Origin: Butyriboletus loyo
Lineage: Eukaryota; Basidiomycota; Agaricomycetes; Boletales; Boletaceae
Length of the DNA stretch: 64,000 nucleotides
Reading direction: 5' to 3'
Assembly (NCBI GenBank): GCA_038093515.1
Contig: JBBPSI010000082.1
Location: forward strand, 1-64,000
In this document: in pieces, positions 58,847 to 64,000 of the stretch
Layout: each line of letters starts with the position of its first letter
Position numbering within the stretch: the first letter of the stretch is position 1
Made by a program: the position numbers and the translations under genes
The notes under the pieces: generated by a model
Databases searched by the model: none
Seen by the model: the letters and a program-made list of their open reading frames with translations, nothing else
What the model was told of the DNA's origin: nothing

Positions 58847-61075
58847 CTAGACTAGTACCGTACGTTCCATGCCAGCGGCACGTTCGTCAAAGATCTGCTG
58901 TGCAAGACAACTCGCCTCCACCTCACCCAGATCGTCGATCCCTTCCTTTAGCATCTTCTCCACACCCTCTCGCTTCAGCGTCTTCCTGTGACCAGGCAAA
59001 AGGAGCTCCATCGCCCGGCTCCCCACGAGCACGAACCATCGATGGAGGTCCTCGGGACAATACACCTCTCGCGTCGTCGTCGCCTCAAGGCGCTCGACGA
59101 ACCCGACGAGAAGTCCCTGAATCGTCTCCGTCGAATTTTGGTATCTTCGCTCGTGCGCGTCATCTTCACCTCGAAGTACCGTGATGCACGCGTGATCGAG
59201 GAAACACATCGCCCGAAGCGCTCCGACCGTTTTGTGCTTATCCCACCAATCCTCCATCCGTCCCCTCATCTTGCCGAGCCCGGTGACAATGAGCATCGTC
59301 GGCACCTGCCTACGACAAATGTAGTCGTAAAAGAGGCGGTAGTTGGTTTCCACTGCACGCGTGACCCTGCTCCCGACCATGCACAGCCATATGAGGTGGA
59401 TACCACCGGCGTCCTTGACTTGTCGGACGAGGTGGTACAGGTGTCGAATCGCAGTCTGGTAGTTTTCGAGATCGAGATATGGGTCTCTGGGGCCGATGGT
59501 GTAGAATATGCGAATGTTTTTCGATCGGAGCGTGGTATCGATGACCGTGACCGCCATCATTTCGCGGTCATAGTCTGTGAGTGGCTTGATGATAGTATCA
59601 CCAGTGATAATGTTGATCACCCTGCCCGCGGCGACACCTGGCTCACCACAGACGACGACGTTGGTTGTCTTGACGCCAGGAGGGTGTCGAGGGAGCTGAG
59701 CGATACGTTCGGCTTCGGTGGGTTCGGGGAGGGAATCCGGATCACCGGTCGGTGGTCTCTGTCGGTCATCGGAGGGGCACTCTCCATATCGGCTGACCAC
59801 GTCGATGTCCCGCAATGAGTACCCCTCCAGCTTCGATTCTTCGTCGCTCAACTGCTCCAGACTGCCTGGAGCGCTGTTCATATCATCCGTCTGGTCGTCT
59901 CCCTCTCCCTCCCCCTCCCCCTCCTCCTCCGCCTCGCCGCGCACAAGGTGCACTCGGATGTATTTCAACGGGCCGATTTCTTTCAGGTAGATGACGAGAG
60001 GACGTTGGGGCTTATCACCATCGGGAGGTTCGAAACTGCATCGTAGGACCGCCTTCCAGAGTTGTCCCTTTATATGTTTGATAGGGAGGGAGATGCGAAC
60101 CAGGTTGTTAGTGATGGAGAACTGCGACCGATAGCTATGCTCTCTGATCCTGTCCACGTAGTTCTTGCGGAAGTCGTTTTCAGAGATTTCGTAGGATGCT
60201 CGGTATTGGGATGGAGAGGATGCGAGGAATCCAGTGGGTGTGTTTGGAAGGATACCCGTATCGCCCTCGACCGACTCCGGAATTGGATCGGGAGCTGGGT
60301 CAGGAGCTGGGTTTGCGTCCGCCATCTCGACGTCTTCAGGTTGAGGGGTATCATAGTACCAAGCGAAGAGGGTTTGGTCGGCGTATTTTGTGATGAGTTT
60401 GTGTTGCAGGTCTTCAAAAGCGTCATCGTCTATCCCATAGTTGGGAACCATGCTCACGCCGAGTATACCCAATAGCGAGTACGCCTTGTCTTCCACTTTG
60501 ACCGTTTCTCTCTTGGCCGCCCAGAACATCTTTTGAGATATGGTTATGTCTTGGGGAATTTTACCAGATCCAAGGATCTCGTCGCTGATCCCCGTGTGGT
60601 CTGCAATGAGGTCTACCAATTCCTCCCGAGTACCGATACATTCCCAGTCTTTCGTAAAGAACTTGAGTACTTTTGGTGCGATCAGCTCTTGTAGCGTCCA
60701 ACCCCTCGAGAACCAATCGCTCTTGGTGAACTCGGAGAGATCGCTGACATCGTGCAGATAGGCATAGCATACTTCCGATTTCTGATACCACTTGTACATC
60801 GAGTTGATCGCCTCGCCGAGTTCTGTGCTGTTGCTCTTATCGATGCAACAGGTGTCCAACCAGACGTAGTTGAGCCCGTCTTGCATCGCCTGGGCGCAGG
60901 AACCCAAGAGCTTGTGGTAGCCCTTGCCCTTGCCCTCAGCGCGCGCTTGTTCACCAATGTCGGTGAAGAGAACCTCTTCTGATTCATCACCCCATCGATG
61001 GGATACGATCGCGTAGGGAGCAAGACGGTGGTGTAATAGCTCTAGTTGTTTCGACCTGGAATTGAGAAGACGCAT
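58847..61075 (-). CDS. HET protein fused to a degenerate AIG1/septin-like GTPase domain
   Basis: Single-exon gene, 742 residues. It starts MRLLNSRSKQLELL, the usual start of basidiomycete HET proteins. HET blocks: YAIVSHRWGDE (21-31), YVWLDTCCIDKSNSTEL (70-86) and SRGWTLQELIAPKVLKFFT (123-141), with VEDKAYSLLGILGVSMVPNY (194-213) after it. An acidic Glu/Gly run (about 381-393) and a linker lead to a second domain from about 470: TTNVVVCGEPGVAAGRVINI, then IRIFYTIGPRDPYLDLE, then GGIHLIWLCMVGSRV and RLFYDYICRRQVPTMLIVTG. This follows the layout of fungal G-domain proteins, but the P-loop Gly-Lys-Ser is replaced by Ala-Ala-Gly (482-484), and the G3 Asp is a Tyr (525). Nucleotide binding is therefore doubtful. 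HET domains are tied to incompatibility and cell-death responses; this one's trigger is unknown. Confidence 0.85.
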   Translation of the reverse strand: MRLLNSRSKQLELLHHRLAPYAIVSHRWGDESEEVLFTDIGEQARAEGKGKGYHKLLGSCAQAMQDGLNYVWLDTCCIDKSNSTELGEAINSMYKWYQKSEVCYAYLHDVSDLSEFTKSDWFSRGWTLQELIAPKVLKFFTKDWECIGTREELVDLIADHTGISDEILGSGKIPQDITISQKMFWAAKRETVKVEDKAYSLLGILGVSMVPNYGIDDDAFEDLQHKLITKYADQTLFAWYYDTPQPEDVEMADANPAPDPAPDPIPESVEGDTGILPNTPTGFLASSPSQYRASYEISENDFRKNYVDRIREHSYRSQFSITNNLVRISLPIKHIKGQLWKAVLRCSFEPPDGDKPQRPLVIYLKEIGPLKYIRVHLVRGEAEEEGEGEGEGDDQTDDMNSAPGSLEQLSDEESKLEGYSLRDIDVVSRYGECPSDDRQRPPTGDPDSLPEPTEAERIAQLPRHPPGVKTTNVVVCGEPGVAAGRVINIITGDTIIKPLTDYDREMMAVTVIDTTLRSKNIRIFYTIGPRDPYLDLENYQTAIRHLYHLVRQVKDAGGIHLIWLCMVGSRVTRAVETNYRLFYDYICRRQVPTMLIVTGLGKMRGRMEDWWDKHKTVGALRAMCFLDHACITVLRGEDDAHERRYQNSTETIQGLLVGFVERLEATTTREVYCPEDLHRWFVLVGSRAMELLLPGHRKTLKREGVEKMLKEGIDDLGEVEASCLAQQIFDERAAGMERTVLV

Positions 61076-61686
61076 GTTCCTGTGTGGATTGTGAGGACGA
61101 TAATACTGAATCCCGCAACGACGTGCGACATACTTTTGGAGACGGTTGAGGAGTCCTTATCTGTCACCTCTGTTTCGGTCGAATGCTAGTCTGTTCGCAA
61201 GGTATTAACGCTCTCAGGTAGGCGAGTCAGAGTAGTAACACATACGTCGATCGGAATGAGAGGAATGTAGGCTGGAGACAACCAAGGGAACCCAGGTTGC
61301 GGACGATTATATGAACAGGGAACGTGAGGCAGGCGAGCGCTTGTTCGCACTGCCATCAGGACTGTTGTTCCATTTTAAACATTGTCGGCCGCAGTGAAGC
61401 TATATCTGCACCTACAGCAAGTCTCGAGATGAGAAACAAAACGTACCTTTCACAGCATGAAAGTTCAGTTCAAAACTCGGGTTTGTGAGGTTGCTGAAGG
61501 CAGTGTAATGGGATTTCTAAATTTCTGAAAGGCATCCTCAAAGTCCAGAGCATTGCGAGGCAGTGGCTCCTGGAAAACCGTAAGGGTTTACATAATCGGG
61601 CGAATAACACTGTCTCCAGTTTACTGAACAATGCGCCAGTTCAAACGTTCACCCACCTCGGCCCCAAGTTCAGCACGGTCTTCCGC
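61076..61686. other. Upstream region of the HET-GTPase gene
   Basis: Presumed promoter and leader of the divergent HET gene. No coding region recognised. Confidence 0.5.
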
Positions 61687-62210
61687 CCTTGAAGCCACTC
61701 TGTGGCTGCATCATCATCGACAGGGTCTAACGGTCGCTCTGTCGTGAAACACGTTACACCAACGTTCCGAGGACCATTTGGAAGATCGTGCCGAAAAACA
61801 ACGACACGAGAGGATGCAGTAGGTCTGACAGTATGGGATACACTTCATCATCTGATGCTTCAACCACAGCACGGTGACCTGGACGATCATGGTGAACCCT
61901 GCAGGCCCCTGATTGCAGCGAGAAGCTGCGCAAGAAGAAGAGATCTTCCAATGATAGGGAATGCATTTGCAAGGGTTGATTGATACTTGGGAGACCATGC
62001 AAACCGTGCGTCTTGTTGGGTTTTATATCCTCAATTGGGCTGTTTGTGCTGACGTTGTTTGTTCAGTTTTTGGCGCAAGGACGCATAGAAGCGTCACATT
62101 TTGTCGCTGCACAAAATTTTGTTCATACTTTGCGTCGGGGTTTCAAGATGTCGAACGATTCGATATCCTCAAGCCTTGACGCAAATATGAACATGAGGTC
62201 CTTATAGCTG
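61687..62210 (+). pseudogene. Decayed copy of the zinc-finger-like gene
   Basis: Plus-strand sequence matches the minus-strand gene at 47006-48723. Shared strings in order: agccactctgtggctgcatc (61688), gaagatcgtgccgaaaa (61781), gatgcagtaggtctgacagt (61812), gcgcaagaagaagagatctt (61928), ttgatacttgggagaccatg (61978) and the intron plus caaggacgcatagaagcgtc (62075). The reading frame is broken by stops and small indels: the NLS region is followed by a frameshift, and the KDALKRH helix reads as a stop-containing RTHRSV. The 3' exon fades out near 62190. The gene is a non-functional paralogue in opposite orientation to its parent. Confidence 0.82.
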
Positions 62211-62793
62211 CCACAAGAAGCTGCGTTGTTGTGGATGCCCACCAGTTTAAATATTGGTGAAATCAATGAGTCTATGTGAATTTGTATGTGTTCAGAGGGC
62301 AGAATTTTCCTGGTGTTGTCGCAGCATCTGTTTTGCATCACAATGCCAATGCACTACTCAAAGGATATAATTTATTATTATCATTATAGGCAATGTAAAT
62401 GGTCGGAGACTCATGAAAGTACTGCGTTTGCTGGACAGGAAATATGCATGCAGCAAGAGGTCCGATTCTGCGTGTTCTTCTATACGACGGTATGTTGGAA
62501 TATCATGATCCAATAATGCGCTAATTTTTCTTTGTTTTTTGTCTATGGCAGTTTCCGGGGTCCTAATTTTCGTCAATGTTCGGATATGTCCGTCTTCTCT
62601 CAGTTTAGCAGAGAAAAAGCCCGAGTGTTAACAGGGCACGTATAACTCTAACTCCACGTGAAAAACAAAACTTATTTTGTCCGGCCAGCCTGAGGTTCGT
62701 TATAACGTCAAAAAGCCCACCGCCTCTTAATGCTTTCGGTGGTCACTGTTGCTACAGAAAAATCATGGGCGATAGTCAACGCACACTGGACGC
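62211..62793. other. Intergenic, A/T-rich, with one decayed array unit at the end
   Basis: No gene supported; short AT-rich runs. The last 50 bp (about 62740-62793) are a degenerate half-unit of the micro-exon array that follows, with a recognisable acceptor (tttttctgtag on the minus strand at about 62763-62753) but no working donor. Confidence 0.55.
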
Positions 62794-63563
62794 TCAGTCT
62801 CTCCCGTAGTTCCTACAGAAAGCCCATGGGCGATAGACAACACGCTGAATACACAATAGTCACTCACTGGGTATTGCTTCTACAGAAAATCTGTGAGCAA
62901 TAGCCAATGCATGCTGAATGCACGGTGGACACTCACGACGACCCATTGTTCCTACAGAAAACTCGTGAGCAACAGACAACACGCTGAATACACAATGGTC
63001 ACTCACTCGGTATTGCTTCTACGGAAAATCCGTGAGCAATAGCCAATGCATGCTGAATGCACGGTGGACACTCACGACGACCCATAGTTCCTACAGAAAA
63101 CTCGTGAGCAACAGACAACACGCTGAATACCCAATGGTCACTCACTCGGTATTGCTTCTACAGAAAATCTGTGAGCAATAGCCAATGCATGCTGAATGCA
63201 CGGTGGACACTCACGACGACCCGTTGTTCCTACAGAAAACTCGTGAGCAACAGACAACACGCTGAATACACAATGGTCACTCACTCGGTAGTGCTTCTAC
63301 GGAAAATCCGTGAGCAATAGCCAATGCATGCTGAATGCACGGTGGACACTCACGACGACCCATAGTTCCTACAGAAAACTCGTGAGCAACAGACAACACG
63401 CTGAATACCCAATGGTCACTCACTCGGTATTGCTTCTACAGAAAATCTGTGAGTAATAGCCAATGCATGCTGAATGCACGGTGGACACTCACGACGACCC
63501 ATTGTTCCTACAGGAAACTCATGAGCGATGGCAAACACACTGAATATACGATGGACACTCACT
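62740..63563 (-). repeat. 139-bp tandem repeat = intron/micro-exon array
   Basis: The string actcactcgg or actcactggg recurs at 62862, 63001, 63140, 63279 and 63418, a constant 139-bp spacing. Each unit is two related half-units of about 67 and 72 bp. Adjacent 139-bp units differ in a fixed alternating way (tat or aat/aac codon; acagaaaatctgt or acggaaaatccgt), so the larger copied block is probably 278 bp. On the minus strand each half-unit is one intron plus one short exon. Confidence 0.95.
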
Positions 63564-63750
63564 GGCGGCGGTTGAAGTTGAGCCCTTCGGGCCCTCTGAC
63601 TTCGATGTCGATATCCACGCCCACGCCAGGCTCATGCTTCACCGCCTTCGTGTCAGGGGCACCATAGACGGAAGGTGAGATGGGCAGCGCAGCTACCACT
63701 GCAGCGGTGCTGAGCCAGAGCATGAGCCTGTTGCGCAACATGATGTTCAC
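62794..63750 (-). CDS. Small secreted repeat protein encoded by serial micro-exons
   Basis: Twelve exons by eye: 63750-63563, 63507-63493, 63435-63424, 63368-63354, 63296-63285, 63229-63215, 63157-63146, 63090-63076, 63018-63007, 62951-62937, 62879-62868 and 62812-62794; about 113 residues. Ten internal exons are 15 or 12 nt, and the eleven introns are 55 or 57 nt. All donors read GTGAGT and all acceptors end TGTAG or CGTAG; every junction is phase 2. Exon 1 gives a signal-peptide-like start (LMLWLSTAAVVAALPI after a basic MNIMLRNR, possible cleavage near VYG-AP), then VDIDIEVRGPEGLNF and a dibasic NRR. The spliced repeat is QNNGSSSNT, ENYGSSSTT, ENNGSSSNT, ENYGSSSNT, ENNGSSSNT and a last QNYGRD. 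An internal start (63741) is possible. I know no family for it. Expression and splicing are inferred from sequence only. Confidence 0.72.
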
Positions 63751-64000
63751 GGGCGGAGATGAGTTATGAGTCGATTTTAAATACGTGCGTCAAGGAAAGG
63801 GGCGGGACTGTTTTCCTAACTCACTTCGCCAGCATGCTCAAACACTTCAGTGTTTGAAGAGGGCAGACAGCTGCCACCACATGTCACAGTCAATGACGAG
63901 TCTATGGAAGATGCGGTGACGTCCGCTGTTTACACGGGCGGAGATAAAAGTTATGTTAGTTTTGCAAGAAGTTCGCTCAGGTAGGTGATGATGGATTTTC
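63751..64000. promoter_or_regulatory. Upstream region of the micro-exon gene
   Basis: The string cacgggcggagat just before the start codon (63748-63760) recurs at about 63934-63946, each time followed by an agttatg string, so part of the leader is duplicated 186 bp upstream. This could be a second promoter or leader, or the start of another copy beyond the window. Confidence 0.45.

Noticed and set aside
62740..63563. CRISPR array
   Set aside because: The repeat is regular, but the units are fully repeated with no unique spacers, the organism is a fungus, and the repeats coincide with splice sites.

Overview
The window is nuclear DNA of a filamentous basidiomycete, most likely an Agaricomycete. 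Evidence: genes are cut by many 44-110 nt GT..AG introns; the white-collar photoreceptor ends in a coiled coil rather than a GATA zinc finger, as in basidiomycetes; and HET-domain genes and very large DUF6606/DUF3638/DUF3645 proteins are present. All intron boundaries below were placed by eye from splice consensus and reading-frame closure, without transcripts.

Layout. 1-1015 (+): 3' part of a multi-spanning membrane protein cut by the window edge. 1308-4594 (-): WC-1-like blue-light receptor. 4595-10866: long gene-poor stretch holding a decayed SGNH-hydrolase gene (about 8332-9090, -). 10867-20649 (+): giant DUF6606/DUF3638/DUF3645 gene, copy A. 21825-22200 (-): frameshifted cox6 relic. 22440-22945 (+): relic of a third DUF6606 gene. 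23549-25840 (+): HET-domain protein with membrane segments. 26201-29717: housekeeping block with mitochondrial mL41 (-) and cytosolic uL16/RPL10 (+) head to head, then a CipC-like DUF3759 gene. 31614-35862 (+): a WD40-TPR-HET fusion. 36585-46499 (+): copy B of the giant gene, intact in frame except for one TGA. 47006-48723 (-): zinc-finger-like regulator. 48724-53707: gene-poor. 53708-55929 (+): mitochondrial pyruvate dehydrogenase kinase. 56271-58460 (+): RSC8/SWI3 remodeller subunit. 58847-61075 (-): HET protein fused to a GTPase-like domain that has lost its catalytic motifs. 61687-62210 (+): relic of the zinc-finger gene. 62794-63750 (-): a small secreted-protein gene made of one normal exon followed by a tandem array of introns and micro-exons.

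The most unusual object is this last gene. A 139-bp tandem repeat, read on the minus strand, is a chain of 55- and 57-nt introns separated by 15- and 12-nt exons. Every internal intron starts GTGAGT, ends in YGTAG and is in the same phase, so the array splices into a repeated nine-residue Asn/Gly/Ser/Thr peptide with alternating NN and NY. It follows a signal-peptide-like N-terminus and one dibasic Arg-Arg site. The DNA repeat unit is therefore also an intron-exon unit.

The second theme is duplication and decay. The two giant paralogues share a tract of about 631 bp with no difference, crossing an intron, although they differ widely elsewhere; this suggests recent gene conversion. A third copy is reduced to fragments. 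Three HET-type genes sit among and beside these paralogues, giving a mix of fast-evolving self/non-self-like genes and conserved housekeeping genes.
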